Below are positions 43,004-52,966 of a DNA stretch of 64,000 nucleotides, one piece after another. Source of the DNA: Bacteroides sp. 214 (GTDB lineage Bacteria > Bacteroidota > Bacteroidia > Bacteroidales > Bacteroidaceae); NCBI RefSeq assembly GCF_010501015.1, contig NZ_QVML01000002.1:124001-188000 (forward strand), written 5' to 3'. Position numbers and translations under genes: made by a program. The notes under the pieces are model-generated. The model saw only the letters and a list, made by a program, of their open reading frames with translations, was not told where the DNA came from and searched no databases. The first letter of the stretch is position 1; each line of letters opens with the position of its first letter.

Positions 43004-45049
43004 TTATAAATTGATTCTATACTTAACACCCGCCTTTAGCCACAAACCGGGTTGTGGAATGTTGCCATGATCGTGGTACGTACGATCAAAAAGGTTGGTT
43101 GCTTCCACAAAGAGGTTGTATTTCTCGGTATTCCAAAATAATTTGGCGTCGAGCAGGCAAAAAGGTGAATAGGCAACCAGTGTGCCTGTTTTTTCAGCCT
43201 CTTTGTATTCCTCGTAGCTACCCACGCGGTCTTGAAAGCGAAAAGCCCAACTGGCATGTAGTCTCTTCCATACACGATGTTCCAAGCGTGCCACAAATTT
43301 GTGTCGGAGATACTCCGAAGCGTAGCTCGATTTATAGATTACCACGTCGTCGTGCCGCTTTTGGTGTATATAGGCATAGCCAATATTCAGTTTATCGAGG
43401 AAGCAGTTCTCGCCAAACAACTGTTTGAAATAAAGGGTAGTGGCAAACTCGAGCCCCATGTTGTCTAATTCAAAGTTGGCGGTGTGATATGCGTCATCAG
43501 CATGATACTTAACCCAGTCTATCATGTTCTTTCCTTTATTATAAAAACCACCCAAATAGACATCGATATAAGGTTTTCGAAAGCGTACTCCAAGATTTAT
43601 GGCTTCGGTTTCTTCGGGCTTCAACCCGATATTTCCTAACAGGTTGTCGCTTTTATAATATAGATCGGTGAATGTTGGCATACGCAAGGCTTTATTCCAC
43701 GAGGCAAAGAGTTTCCACCCGGTAGTAGGACGGTAAGAAATATCTATGCCGGGGTAGAGCCGATACTTGTGATCCAGCGCGGTATTCATATTTGCCATTA
43801 CCCCCATGGAGATAGTAACCTTAGACAGCAAGATATTATGCTCCGCGTAATAGCTGATGTTGGTGCGATTATCTTTCTTGTTGAAGTAGATGCCGTCCTC
43901 ACCAGACACTTTTACATACTCTTCTTCGGAAAGTATTTTGCCTACATTCGTACTGAGAATACCTTCGTTGCGCAGTTCAACACCAAAAGCGGTTTTGCCC
44001 AATGAAGTGTTGAAGTAGGCGTTTAAGTTAGCGCCATATACATCGGTCATGTGATAATTTTCACCGTAGTTGGTAGTACGTTGCAATTTGTAATGATCGT
44101 GTGTGCGGTTCCAGTAGAGAGTGGGGGTGAAGTGTAATTTCCCTTTAGTCTCTGCCTGTATCGAAACAAAGTACCGTCGAAGTTCTTCGTATTGATCGGG
44201 GAAAGCCGCCGAATAGAATGTGTTGGCTCCAAATGCTTGGTTGCTAATGCCGAGTTGCCACCTTACATCTACCTCTTGCGAGGTGTATGTACCTTGATAG
44301 TAGCTCCTCGCCACACGGAAATCGCTGTTCTCGGTAGCTCCATCGCTTCGCCCGAATTGCCCGGAAACTTGGTTGCTGAGCGCACCTCGCGTGTAATTAA
44401 CTCTGGCTCCTCCGTTAAAATACCCGTAACTACCTCCTGCAGCGTGTGCCGACACATGACTTTGGCGGTCATTGCGCGTAACAATATTGATGGCTCCCGT
44501 AAAAGCTGACGTGCCGAATACGCGTGCTGCGGGTCCTTCGAGCACTTCGATACGTTCAATATCGTCCATGGAAACAGGAAAGTCGGCGGTGTGATGACCG
44601 GTTTGGGGATTGGTGAGGTTTACCCCGTTGAGAAGAATGGTGAGCTGATCGAATGTTCCTCCGCGTACTGATATGTCTGTTTGGATGCCCATTTCGCCTC
44701 GCTGGCGCACATCCACTCCTACAGCATACTTCAGGAGGTCGTTAATACTTTGCACTGCCGCCGCCTGAATATCTGCGCGCGAAAGTACAGTTACCATTTT
44801 TGCCGACTCGCTTTCGGTCAGCGGAACGCGTGTGCCGGTAACTTCAATCTCTTCCAACTCATAGCTTTGTTGCAGAGCGGGAGCATCGACTTGCGCCGTT
44901 GCTGTTCCAACACCGGCTGAGTATACGGTGGCTACTGCCAATACGCCGATATTGAACTCCCTCTTCAGACTGCAAAACACAGCATAGGGTTTGTGAGAGA
45001 ACTGTTTCCAGCGGTACACACCACGTTCGGTAAACTTGTTCTTGTTCAT
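43004..45049 (-). CDS. TonB-dependent outer-membrane receptor (BtuB-like)
   Basis: A 681-residue receptor. It starts with an extended signal peptide region (RWKQFSHKPYAVFCSLKREF then a hydrophobic core) of the kind found on Bacteroides TonB receptors. The plug domain has EIEVTGTRVPLTESES and VRGGTFDQLTILLNGVNL, and a 22-strand barrel ends in a terminal hydrophobic residue (KYRINL). Size and plug resemble cobalamin receptors, so B12 uptake is possible, but no cobalamin riboswitch is visible and other small ligands cannot be excluded. No SusD gene is adjacent. Confidence 0.9.
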   Translation of the reverse strand: MNKNKFTERGVYRWKQFSHKPYAVFCSLKREFNIGVLAVATVYSAGVGTATAQVDAPALQQSYELEEIEVTGTRVPLTESESAKMVTVLSRADIQAAAVQSINDLLKYAVGVDVRQRGEMGIQTDISVRGGTFDQLTILLNGVNLTNPQTGHHTADFPVSMDDIERIEVLEGPAARVFGTSAFTGAINIVTRNDRQSHVSAHAAGGSYGYFNGGARVNYTRGALSNQVSGQFGRSDGATENSDFRVARSYYQGTYTSQEVDVRWQLGISNQAFGANTFYSAAFPDQYEELRRYFVSIQAETKGKLHFTPTLYWNRTHDHYKLQRTTNYGENYHMTDVYGANLNAYFNTSLGKTAFGVELRNEGILSTNVGKILSEEEYVKVSGEDGIYFNKKDNRTNISYYAEHNILLSKVTISMGVMANMNTALDHKYRLYPGIDISYRPTTGWKLFASWNKALRMPTFTDLYYKSDNLLGNIGLKPEETEAINLGVRFRKPYIDVYLGGFYNKGKNMIDWVKYHADDAYHTANFELDNMGLEFATTLYFKQLFGENCFLDKLNIGYAYIHQKRHDDVVIYKSSYASEYLRHKFVARLEHRVWKRLHASWAFRFQDRVGSYEEYKEAEKTGTLVAYSPFCLLDAKLFWNTEKYNLFVEATNLFDRTYHDHGNIPQPGLWLKAGVKYRINL

Positions 45050-45131
45050 TGTTAATAAAATTGGTTAATACTAAATTCGCTGCAAAGGTGCAAAAAACCT
45101 ACTTATCCATAACTCTCAAGCAGAAACTTTT

Positions 45132-45139
45132 TATCTTTG
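45132..45139 (+). promoter_or_regulatory. -7 box of the transporter gene (near-leaderless)
   Basis: TATCTTTG ends five bases before the ATG at 45145. Confidence 0.5.
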
Positions 45140-45144
45140 CCGGC

Positions 45145-46041
45145 ATGATTACATTTTTGAAGAATTGGACACTTCCCGTTGCTATGCTGATGGGCGTTTT
45201 GGGTTATCCGCTATTTGGGAGATTAGGATTTCTTACGCCTTATCTCATTTTCGCGATGTTGTTGCTCACTTTCTGCAAATTATCTTTGTCGGAACTGAAA
45301 CCTCGTCCGCTACATTTCTGGTTGTTATTGATACAGATGGTTGGCGCACTGGCTGCCTACCTGTTGCTTGCTCCTGTTAATAAAATATTGGCGCAAGGGT
45401 TGGTTATCTGTTTTATTTGCCCCACAGCAACCTCGGCTGCGGTAATTACCGCTAAGCTTGGTGGTAGCGCAGCAAGTGTGAGTTGTTACACCTTATTGAT
45501 TAATATAGGCGTGGCAATTGCTGTTCCGTTATTCTTTCCATTGATAGAGTCTAAACCCGATATAACCTTCTGGCAGGCATCTCTTGCCATTCTTAGTCGT
45601 GTGTTTTTGTTGTTGATTTGTCCTATTATTACCGCTTGGATTATACAACGCTACCTGCTCAAAGCACAACGCGCGTTGGCTTACTACCCCGATCTTGCGT
45701 TTTATTTGTGGGCTTTTGCGTTAACCATTATTTCGTCACAAATATTATCTACACTTCTTCATTATGATGCCGATATGCTCACAGCACTGCTTATGGCAGG
45801 AAGTACATTGGTGTTGTGTTGCTTGCAGTTCTTTTTGGGTAAAACAATAGGCTCGGTATACAATGACAGAGTCAGTGGCGGACAAGCGCTGGGGCAGAAG
45901 AATACGATTTTAGCAATATGGATGGCACAAACATATCTAAATCCGCTTTCGGCAATAGGACCTGGCTTTTATGTGTTGTGGCAAAATGTGGTAAATTCGT
46001 GGCAGTTATGGAAGAAACGAAAGAAAGAAGAAACCAAATGA
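45145..46041 (+). CDS. BASS-type (bile acid:sodium symporter-like) transporter
   Basis: A 298-residue, about 9-10-segment membrane protein. ICFICPTATSAAVITAKLGG and the later GQALGQKNTILAIWMAQTYL are in the positions of the two crossing-helix motifs of the bile acid:sodium symporter fold. Substrate is unknown. The open frame extends 32 codons upstream, but the -7 box lies in that part, so the ATG at 45145 is chosen. Its stop overlaps the HD gene start (ATGA). Confidence 0.82.
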   Translation: MITFLKNWTLPVAMLMGVLGYPLFGRLGFLTPYLIFAMLLLTFCKLSLSELKPRPLHFWLLLIQMVGALAAYLLLAPVNKILAQGLVICFICPTATSAAVITAKLGGSAASVSCYTLLINIGVAIAVPLFFPLIESKPDITFWQASLAILSRVFLLLICPIITAWIIQRYLLKAQRALAYYPDLAFYLWAFALTIISSQILSTLLHYDADMLTALLMAGSTLVLCCLQFFLGKTIGSVYNDRVSGGQALGQKNTILAIWMAQTYLNPLSAIGPGFYVLWQNVVNSWQLWKKRKKEETK

Positions 46042-46574
46042 ACCCGCTTGCTCTTATCAATAAATACTATCCCGAAGGTAGTCCCGTACGCGATATTCTC
46101 ATCACACATAGTCGCCTTGTAGCCGAGAAAGCTCTTGCTATAGCCGATGCTCACCCCGAACTGCAAATGGACAAAACATTTATTTATGAGGCAGCCATGC
46201 TTCATGACATAGGCGTGTTTTTGACGAATGCTCCCGATATCTTTTGTACCGGGACAGCTCCTTACATTGCACATGGCTATCTTGGGGCCGATTTGGTTCG
46301 CGAAGAAGGATATCCTGCACATGCATTGGTTTGCGAACGACATACCGGAGCGGGTTTGTCTTTACAAGAGATTATCAGTCGTGAATTACCTCTTCCGCAT
46401 AGAGAAATGACCCCGGTGAGTTTGGAGGAAAAAGTAATTTGTTTTGCGGATAAGTTCTTTTCTAAGACACATATCGAGAAGGAGAAAAGCCTGAAAAAGG
46501 CACGAAAAAGTATCGCTAAACATGGCGAAGAAGGACTTTTACGCTTCGATTCGTGGTGTGAACTATTCCTGTAA
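46038..46574 (+). CDS. HD-domain phosphohydrolase
   Basis: A 178-residue protein with the HD metal site in YEAAMLHDIGVFL (His-Asp about 56-57), an upstream His in ITHSRLVAEKAL and a downstream Asp in EKVICFADKFFSK. HD enzymes hydrolyse phosphate esters of nucleotides or cyclic nucleotides; the substrate here is unknown. It is translationally coupled to the transporter gene by a four-base overlap. Confidence 0.9.
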   Translation: MNPLALINKYYPEGSPVRDILITHSRLVAEKALAIADAHPELQMDKTFIYEAAMLHDIGVFLTNAPDIFCTGTAPYIAHGYLGADLVREEGYPAHALVCERHTGAGLSLQEIISRELPLPHREMTPVSLEEKVICFADKFFSKTHIEKEKSLKKARKSIAKHGEEGLLRFDSWCELFL

Positions 46575-46673
46575 AGGCACTAAAAAATAATTAAAAACAC
46601 GGAATAGAAACTGTATTTAATGGATAATGTGTACTTTTGCCACTTGTAGCGTAATAATTAGTATTTTTCGTCC

Positions 46674-49439
46674 TTGAAAGCAAGAACAATAATATCACTC
46701 GTACTCCTGTTACTCTTTTTAATCTTTCCCGATGATGCTATGGCTCAGCGGCGAAGAAGAGGAGAATCTTTCTCTGATTCGCCAAGGGAATTGCTAAACC
46801 CAACGGCTCCTGCAGATTCGCTAAGCAATGATTCTATCCCTCTTCCTGCTATTCCAGACTCATTAGCTGTGTCGGATTCCAAAAAGAAAGATGGTTTGAA
46901 TGCACCTGTAGAATACGAGGCCAATGACTCTATTGTCTTTACGGCTGGTGGTTATGTGCATTTGTATGGTAGCGGTAAGGTGAACTACGAAAAGATAGAA
47001 CTGACTTCTGAAATCATCTCTATGAATATGGATAGCAGTACGGTTTTTGCGCGAGGTGTACAAGATTCTATCGGAAACGTTACGGGTACTCCTGTCTTCA
47101 AAGATGGTGATACGGGTTACGAAACCAAAACCATGCGTTACAATTTCAAAAGTAAACGAGGATATATTAGTAATGTGGTGACCCAGCAAGGCGAAGGCTA
47201 TGTAACGGGTAACAATGCTAAAAAAGGAACAAACGACGAACTTTTTATGCAGCACGGACGCTACACCACGTGCGACCATCACGACCATCCACACTTTTAC
47301 CTGCAAATGACACGGGCTAAGGTACGCCCGAAGAAAAATGTGGTTACTGGTCCGGCTTATTTAGTGGTAGAAGATGTACCGCTTCCCTTTGCCGTGCCAT
47401 TCTTTTTCTTTCCGTTTAATAGTAGTTACTCTTCCGGATTTATTATGCCTACCTATATGGATGACTCCTCTCGCGGTTTTGGTTTGACGGGTGGTGGGTA
47501 CTATTTTGCCATAGATGATAAAAAAGATATGAAGCTACTTGCCGATATCTATACGCGTGGTTCGTGGGCATTGGCGGTAGAATCAAACTATATAAAAAGA
47601 TATAAATACTCGGGTGCGTTTCAGATGAATTACCAGGTAACGAAAACCGGTGATAAAAATGCGGATGATTATTTGGTCTCTAAAGACTTTAAGGTGGTGT
47701 GGTCGCATAGGCAAGATGCTAAAGCAAGCCCTAATAGTAGCTTCTCGGCACAAGTAAACTTCTCTACCAGTAGCTACGAACGGCAGAATGTGAACAACCT
47801 TTATAACCCTAACTTGATGGCGCAAAATACCAAGACATCAAGTGTGAGCTATTCGCGAACTTTTCCGGAACAGAAACTAACTATTTCGAGTACTTTTAAC
47901 ATTGCTCAATCTATGAGAGACTCTTCCATTGCGGTAACTTTACCTGATATGAACATCTCACTGAGTCGCCTTTACCCCTTTAAGCGAAAACGAGCGGTAG
48001 GGCAGGAGCGTTGGTACGAGAAAATATCGCTTAGTTACACCGGACAGTTGAGAAACAGCATTACGACCAAGGATGATCAACTGTTTAAGTCTAACTTGGT
48101 AAAAGACTGGAAGAATGGTATGAGCCATAGCATTCCCGTCAGCGCTACCTTTACAGCATTTAAATATTTCAATATCACCCCTTCTTTTAATTATCGCGAG
48201 AAATGGCTCACGCATAAGGTGGAGCAAGAGTGGAGCGCGACCGATAATAGACTAATGCCTACCGATACTATCTACGGCTTTTATCGTCTTTATGATTATG
48301 ACATGAGTCTTAGCTTAAATACGAAATTGTATGGTATGTATCAGCCATTATTCAAGGCGGCAAAAGAGCGCGAAGTAATGATACGCCACGTCTTTACCCC
48401 ACAGATAAGTCTTAGCAATGCACCCGATTTTGGTGCCTCTCATTACGGCTATTGGGAAACAGTGGAATATATAGATGCCAACGGTATGCCTCGCACACAA
48501 ACATATTCTCCTTATGCCGGACAGATATATTCTCCTCCCGGTCAGGGTAAAAGGCAATCCATCTCTTTTGACGTCGCCAATAATATAGAGATGAAATATA
48601 AGTCCCTTAAGGACTCTACCTACCGCAAGGTAAGTATTATTGATGAGTTGGGTGGTAATATCTCTTACAATGCAGCTGCCGACTCCATGAACTGGAGTAA
48701 CCTGAATTTACGCTTACGCTTGAAATATGGTAAAAAAACATTCAGTATGAATGCGGTTTTTGCTACCTACGCTTATGAGTTTAATAATAAAGGCGAAGTG
48801 TATGTGGGTAAGAAAACGGAGTGGTCGTATGGACGATTCGGTAGATTTCAAGGGTGGAGCAACTCTTTTAGCTATACGCTGAACAACGATACGTTCAAGA
48901 AACTGTTTGGCAAAGATAAAGACAAGGATGAGAAAGATAATAAGAAAGGTGGAAAAGACTCGAATGCCGACCCCAATGATCTCGATTCCGATTTGAATGA
49001 CGAAGAGGATACTACCCCCGAGAAGAAAGTAGAGAAAGCACAGGCAGGAGCAGATGGCTATCAGGAGTTTAAGATGCCGTGGTCGTTTAATATCAACTAT
49101 CGAATTAATATTACCGAAAACAGGAAAGCGGATATTAACCCCAAGTCTATGCGCTATCCATACAAGGTAACACATAATCTGAACTGTGGCGGTAATATAA
49201 AGCTATCTAATAAATGGTCTGTAACCTTTAATTCCGGTTACGATTTTGAATACAAAAAGATAACGCAAACCACATTTAGCATCAGCCGGGACTTGCACTG
49301 TTGGAATATGTCTGCCAGCTTAACTCCTTTTGGTGTGTACAAATCTTATAACTTCACGATTCGTGCCAGTGCCAGTATCCTACAAGACTTGAAGTGGGAG
49401 CAAAGAAGCCAGACACAGAGTAATATACGGTGGTATTAA
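46674..49439 (+). CDS. lptD: LPS-assembly outer-membrane protein LptD
   Basis: A 921-residue outer-membrane protein that inserts lipopolysaccharide in the outer leaflet. It has a signal peptide (cleavage near AMAQ), a low-complexity Pro/Ser/Asp linker, an N-terminal OstA-like domain (VNYEKIELTSEIISMNMDSS) and a large barrel starting near PFFFFPFNSSYSSGFIMPTY. A strongly acidic/basic loop (about residues 750-790, Lys/Asp-rich) is inserted in the barrel. The start codon is TTG; a TACTTTTG box is at 46631-46638. Confidence 0.88.
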   Translation: MKARTIISLVLLLLFLIFPDDAMAQRRRRGESFSDSPRELLNPTAPADSLSNDSIPLPAIPDSLAVSDSKKKDGLNAPVEYEANDSIVFTAGGYVHLYGSGKVNYEKIELTSEIISMNMDSSTVFARGVQDSIGNVTGTPVFKDGDTGYETKTMRYNFKSKRGYISNVVTQQGEGYVTGNNAKKGTNDELFMQHGRYTTCDHHDHPHFYLQMTRAKVRPKKNVVTGPAYLVVEDVPLPFAVPFFFFPFNSSYSSGFIMPTYMDDSSRGFGLTGGGYYFAIDDKKDMKLLADIYTRGSWALAVESNYIKRYKYSGAFQMNYQVTKTGDKNADDYLVSKDFKVVWSHRQDAKASPNSSFSAQVNFSTSSYERQNVNNLYNPNLMAQNTKTSSVSYSRTFPEQKLTISSTFNIAQSMRDSSIAVTLPDMNISLSRLYPFKRKRAVGQERWYEKISLSYTGQLRNSITTKDDQLFKSNLVKDWKNGMSHSIPVSATFTAFKYFNITPSFNYREKWLTHKVEQEWSATDNRLMPTDTIYGFYRLYDYDMSLSLNTKLYGMYQPLFKAAKEREVMIRHVFTPQISLSNAPDFGASHYGYWETVEYIDANGMPRTQTYSPYAGQIYSPPGQGKRQSISFDVANNIEMKYKSLKDSTYRKVSIIDELGGNISYNAAADSMNWSNLNLRLRLKYGKKTFSMNAVFATYAYEFNNKGEVYVGKKTEWSYGRFGRFQGWSNSFSYTLNNDTFKKLFGKDKDKDEKDNKKGGKDSNADPNDLDSDLNDEEDTTPEKKVEKAQAGADGYQEFKMPWSFNINYRINITENRKADINPKSMRYPYKVTHNLNCGGNIKLSNKWSVTFNSGYDFEYKKITQTTFSISRDLHCWNMSASLTPFGVYKSYNFTIRASASILQDLKWEQRSQTQSNIRWY

Positions 49440-49458
49440 ACCGTTTTGTATTGCTGTT

Positions 49459-50121
49459 CTACCAACAAATTTCCTCTTCTCCGTGCTCTTTTAAGTATTC
49501 GTTTGTGCGACTAAAGTGCTTATTCCCAAAGAAACCGTTATATGCCGAAAGAGGTGATGGATGTGCCGATGCCAATACAAGGTGTTTGCTCCGGTCAATA
49601 AATGCTCCTTTGCGTTGTGCGTAGGATCCCCAAAGAATAAACACGAGATGTTCGCGCTGTGATGCCAGCGCATGTATGGCAGCGTCGGTAAATGCTTCCC
49701 AACCTTTATTTTGATGCGAACCGGCTTGGTGTGCCCGTACTGTAAGGGTAGCGTTGAGCAATAGCACTCCCTGTTCTGCCCAGCGGGTAAGATTGCCCGA
49801 TGCGGGTGGGTCAATCCCTATATCGCTTTTTATTTCCTTAAAGATGTTGACCAAAGACGGTGGAAACTTTACTCCATCGTTGACCGAGAAACACAGCCCG
49901 TGTGCTTGTCCCGGTCCGTGATATGGGTCTTGTCCTATTATAACTACCTTTACTTTGTTAAAAGGACACAGGTTAAAGGCATTGAATATTAGTTTACCGG
50001 GTGGGTAAATGGGGTGTTGCCCGTATTCGGTTCTGACAAAATTTGTTAGTGCACAGAAATAATCTTTCTCAAATTCCGGTTGTAGCTGTGTTTTCCAGCT
50101 TTCTTCTATTTGTACATTCAT
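49459..50121 (-). CDS. ung: Uracil-DNA glycosylase
   Basis: Removes uracil from DNA to begin base excision repair. The 220 residues have the water-activating motif GQDPYHGPGQAHG (Asp65), the uracil-binding Asn in VLLLNATLTVR and the DNA-intercalating HPSPLSAYNGFFG loop. It is convergent with lptD with only 19 bp between stops. Family 1 UNG. Confidence 0.96.
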   Translation of the reverse strand: MNVQIEESWKTQLQPEFEKDYFCALTNFVRTEYGQHPIYPPGKLIFNAFNLCPFNKVKVVIIGQDPYHGPGQAHGLCFSVNDGVKFPPSLVNIFKEIKSDIGIDPPASGNLTRWAEQGVLLLNATLTVRAHQAGSHQNKGWEAFTDAAIHALASQREHLVFILWGSYAQRKGAFIDRSKHLVLASAHPSPLSAYNGFFGNKHFSRTNEYLKEHGEEEICW

Positions 50122-50203
50122 AAGGCAAAAATAAGATAAATAAAAACAAAACGACGCAGAAAGAGTATTCTTTCCGCGTCGTTAAAATATTTATGTCGAA
50201 CTA

Positions 50204-51241
50204 TTAAATAAGAGGCATATTGTGTGCCGCACATTCTTCTCTCATCTTTTCGGGCCAGATACTTGCTTGTATTTCGCCAATGTGCGCCTTGCGCAGGTAG
50301 TACATACAAAGTCTTGACTGTCCGATACCTCCACCAATCGAAAGCGGAAGTTTACCCTCTATCAGGCGTTTGTGAAACAAAAGTTCGAGCCTTTTCTCTT
50401 CTCCTTCTTGCTCTAACTGCTTCAAAAGAGTTTTCTTGTCTACGCGAATACCCATAGATGAAAGTTCGCAAGAGCGTTGCAGAATATCATTCCATACCAA
50501 TAAGTCGCCATTAAGACCAGGTAAGTTTTTTAATCCGGGAGTGGTGTAATCATCGTAGTCGGGTGCGCGACCATCATGTTTTTTTCCATCCCCCAATTTA
50601 CCACCAATACCAATGATAAATACCGCTCCGTATTTTCTACAAATAGCATCTTCTCTGCCTTTGCTATCCAGGTCGGGGTATTGCAGACGTAGCTCTTCGG
50701 AATGTATGAAGTGTAATTTCTCGGGCAGTTGTGGCTTTATATGCGGATACATCTCGTATACCATATACTCCGTGCGCACCATAGCTGCAAATATACGTGA
50801 TACGATTTCGATAAGAAAATCCGCATTCCGCTCTTCGGCAGTCATTACCCGTTCCCAGTCCCACTGGTCAACATATAGCGAGTGCAAGTTTCCCAGTTCT
50901 TCATCAGCGCGTATGGCGTTCATATCTGTATAGATGCCATAACCCGGTTCGATATTATAATCTCCAAGCGTCATTCTTTTCCACTTAGCCAATGAGTGTA
51001 CCACTTCGGCTTGTACGTCGTTCATGTCTTTTATTGGAAATGCAACAGCACGTTCCACACCATTCAAGTCGTCGTTAATACCCATTCCTTTGAGTACGAA
51101 TAGTGGTGCTGTAACACGTCTTAACCGCAGTTCCGACGATAGATTTGTTTGGAAGAAATCTTTTATCTGTTTGATCCCAAGTTCTGTTTGTTTCAAATCA
51201 AGCGTCGGTTTGTATCCCTCCGGCTTTATTAAGTAGCTCAT
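50204..51241 (-). CDS. asnA: Aspartate-ammonia ligase
   Basis: Makes asparagine from aspartate and ammonia with ATP. The 345 residues are of normal length, and class II tRNA-synthetase-like sequences are present: LRRVTAPLFVLKGMGINDDL, YTDMNAIRADEE, VDQWDWERVM and the terminal GGGIGQSRLCMYYLRKAHIG. A -7 box TATATTTG lies at 51273-51280. Monocistronic. Confidence 0.96.
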   Translation of the reverse strand: MSYLIKPEGYKPTLDLKQTELGIKQIKDFFQTNLSSELRLRRVTAPLFVLKGMGINDDLNGVERAVAFPIKDMNDVQAEVVHSLAKWKRMTLGDYNIEPGYGIYTDMNAIRADEELGNLHSLYVDQWDWERVMTAEERNADFLIEIVSRIFAAMVRTEYMVYEMYPHIKPQLPEKLHFIHSEELRLQYPDLDSKGREDAICRKYGAVFIIGIGGKLGDGKKHDGRAPDYDDYTTPGLKNLPGLNGDLLVWNDILQRSCELSSMGIRVDKKTLLKQLEQEGEEKRLELLFHKRLIEGKLPLSIGGGIGQSRLCMYYLRKAHIGEIQASIWPEKMREECAAHNMPLI

Positions 51242-51485
51242 ATATTATCAGTTGATTATGTATATTTGTTGGCAAATATAGTAGTTATTTTGTATATTGT
51301 ACTCATCTTTGGTTAAATTATTGTCAAAATGTTTGTGTTTTTGCTTTGTTTGGTTTCAAAATAACATATCATTTGTGTTTCTTGATATGCTTTTGATACG
51401 CCTTCTTTGTAAACTATATGTTCATTGATATCTGACGAATGTAAATAAAAGGAAGAAATCGTTAGGCAGTTGCTTCTCTTTTGCT

Positions 51486-51493
51486 TATTTTTG
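51486..51493 (+). promoter_or_regulatory. -7 box of the tRNA-Arg gene
   Basis: TATTTTTG ends 11 bases before the mature tRNA 5' end, a usual distance for a tRNA promoter in Bacteroides. Confidence 0.55.
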
Positions 51494-51504
51494 CACCCGG
51501 TTTT

Positions 51505-51577
51505 GGCTCCGTAGCTTAGTGAATAGAGCGTCAGATTCCGGTTCTGAAGGTCGTGCGTTTGAATCGCACCGGGGTCA
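51505..51577 (+). tRNA. tRNA-Arg (anticodon CCG)
   Basis: A complete cloverleaf of 73 nt. The acceptor arm is GGCTCCG with CGGGGTC (two G-T pairs). The D-arm is 10-25, the anticodon stem is TCAGA / TCTGA around the loop TTCCGGT with anticodon CCG, and the T-arm is GTGCG / CGCAC with loop TTTGAAT. No CCA is encoded. It reads the Arg codon CGG. A terminator follows directly, so it is a single-gene unit. Confidence 0.93.
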
Positions 51578-51584
51578 CTTAGGG

Positions 51585-51624
51585 AAACGCTAAACGTCTA
51601 ATATGTAGGCATTTAGCGTTTTTT
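51585..51624 (+). terminator. Terminator after tRNA-Arg
   Basis: AAACGCTAAA (51585-51594) pairs with TTTAGCGTTT (51612-51621), followed by further T. Confidence 0.85.
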
Positions 51625-51676
51625 CTTTGTGCCATTTGCACAACATTTGCACAACTTGAATATTTACTTAGATGAT

Positions 51677-52351
51677 ATGGAAGAATCATACAACAGAGAA
51701 TTAGATTTAGTCTTAAACGAAATAAGTGAATTAAAAAAAGAATTCATAGACTGCTCCACGGAAATATTGAAGGCAGGGAATTCATCTTTATATTTATTGG
51801 ATTTTCTTGTATCAGCAATAATGAATAGGGCTATTTCATTGATTAATGCCTATGTCTGTTTGGCGAAAGATAATAATTATTTATCTGCCGTTCCTCTTAT
51901 TAGATTGCAAGTAGACAATGTGTTGTCTTTTTATGCCTCTATGCTTGTGAAAGATTCGGGGAATTTTGCACGGCATTTTTTAGACGGTAAGGATATAAAA
52001 GATTATAAAAGCTTTGAGGGCAAGAATTTGAGCAATAATTATTTAGCTAAAAAAATAGATGAAACCTTTCCCGGTATATTAAAATTGTACAGAGATACAT
52101 GTGCTTTTATACATTTAAGTAATAAATACTTTTCTCCTATTGCACAAATTAAAAAAGGGACAAAGAGGACTATTGAAGTTAGGATTGGTTCGTATGATGT
52201 GTATAGTGGAGATGAAAAATTGAAATTCTCCAGGTCTATGTTAGAAGTGTCAAAGGCTTTGATTATTATCGTTAGACAATGGGGAATTGAGAAGGATAGA
52301 TTAGTTGCTTTGCCTGAAGATGAGAAAAGTAAGTACGGGCGTGTTTTGTAA
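51677..52351 (+). CDS. Unknown protein next to tRNA-Arg
   Basis: A mostly helical, soluble protein of 224 residues from the ATG at 51677 (240 from 51629). I do not recognise it. Segments such as LKKEFIDCSTEILKAGNSSL and VPLIRLQVDNVLSFYASMLV suggest a helical bundle, and CAFIHLSNKYFSP has the look of an 'HxS' motif seen in proteins that accompany mobile elements, but no function is supported. It has no signal peptide. The upstream codons come from a repeated TTTGCACAAC stretch, which favours the later start. It begins the accessory patch after the tRNA. Confidence 0.65.
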   Translation: MEESYNRELDLVLNEISELKKEFIDCSTEILKAGNSSLYLLDFLVSAIMNRAISLINAYVCLAKDNNYLSAVPLIRLQVDNVLSFYASMLVKDSGNFARHFLDGKDIKDYKSFEGKNLSNNYLAKKIDETFPGILKLYRDTCAFIHLSNKYFSPIAQIKKGTKRTIEVRIGSYDVYSGDEKLKFSRSMLEVSKALIIIVRQWGIEKDRLVALPEDEKSKYGRVL

Positions 52352-52410
52352 TGTCTGATATTGAACCCTTGCTCAATTTTGAGCAACCCCTTAGATATGT
52401 ATAACCGGAA

Positions 52411-52439
52411 CAAAAAAGAACGGCTAACAATAACCGTTC
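52411..52439 (-). terminator. Terminator of the L,D-transpeptidase gene
   Basis: GAACGG and CCGTTC (52418-52439) form a stem; on the minus strand a run of six T follows. It separates the gene from the convergent unknown gene. Confidence 0.6.
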
Positions 52440-52444
52440 CTTTC

Positions 52445-52966
52445 TCACGGCTTTATCTCAATGCGTGTTCCAATTGCTACCGCTTTGTAGAGCTCATCAA
52501 TTTCTTCATTGGTGACAGCAATGCAACCTAAAGTCCAGTCGAACCAACGATGGAACTTCCCAATAAAACCTATTCTATTTCTAAGTCCGTGTATTTTAAT
52601 ATTTCCGCCGGCTGATTTCCCTATCCGTTGGGCGTTCTCCAAGTCATCTTTATTGGGATAAGAAATACCCAAGTTCTTATGATAGCCACTGTTGGGGTTT
52701 TTGTCGTTGATGGAATAAATGCCTTCCGGTGTCTTTTTATCTCCTTCAACTTCTTTGTCTCCAATAGGCTGTCTGCCCAATGATATCTTATATTTTTTTT
52801 GTAGCTCCCCATTCGAGTACACCAACATCTCCCTTTTCGACTTATACACAACAATACTATCTATTCGAACATCCTTTGGTAGTTTGCTCTCGGGATAAAC
52901 GCAATAAACCAACAATCCGACCAGAATGATGGAAACAGTAAAGTATGTAACCTTTCTTTTCTTCAT
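52445..52966 (-). CDS. L,D-transpeptidase (YkuD family)
   Basis: A 173-residue protein with one N-terminal membrane anchor (VTYFTVSIILVGLLVYCVYP), placing the domain in the periplasm. The catalytic site is complete: IHGLRN supplies the His, and WTLGCIAVTNEEIDEL contains the nucleophile Cys. Such enzymes cross-link peptidoglycan by 3-3 bonds or attach proteins to it. The gene sits in the accessory patch and ends the small convergent pair. Confidence 0.9.
   Translation of the reverse strand: MKKRKVTYFTVSIILVGLLVYCVYPESKLPKDVRIDSIVVYKSKREMLVYSNGELQKKYKISLGRQPIGDKEVEGDKKTPEGIYSINDKNPNSGYHKNLGISYPNKDDLENAQRIGKSAGGNIKIHGLRNRIGFIGKFHRWFDWTLGCIAVTNEEIDELYKAVAIGTRIEIKP

Noticed and set aside
45050..45144. 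Cobalamin riboswitch for the BtuB-like receptor
   Set aside because: The gap is only 95 bp and contains two opposed promoters; no B12-box sequence is visible. The nrdJ leader (37316-37390) also lacks one.
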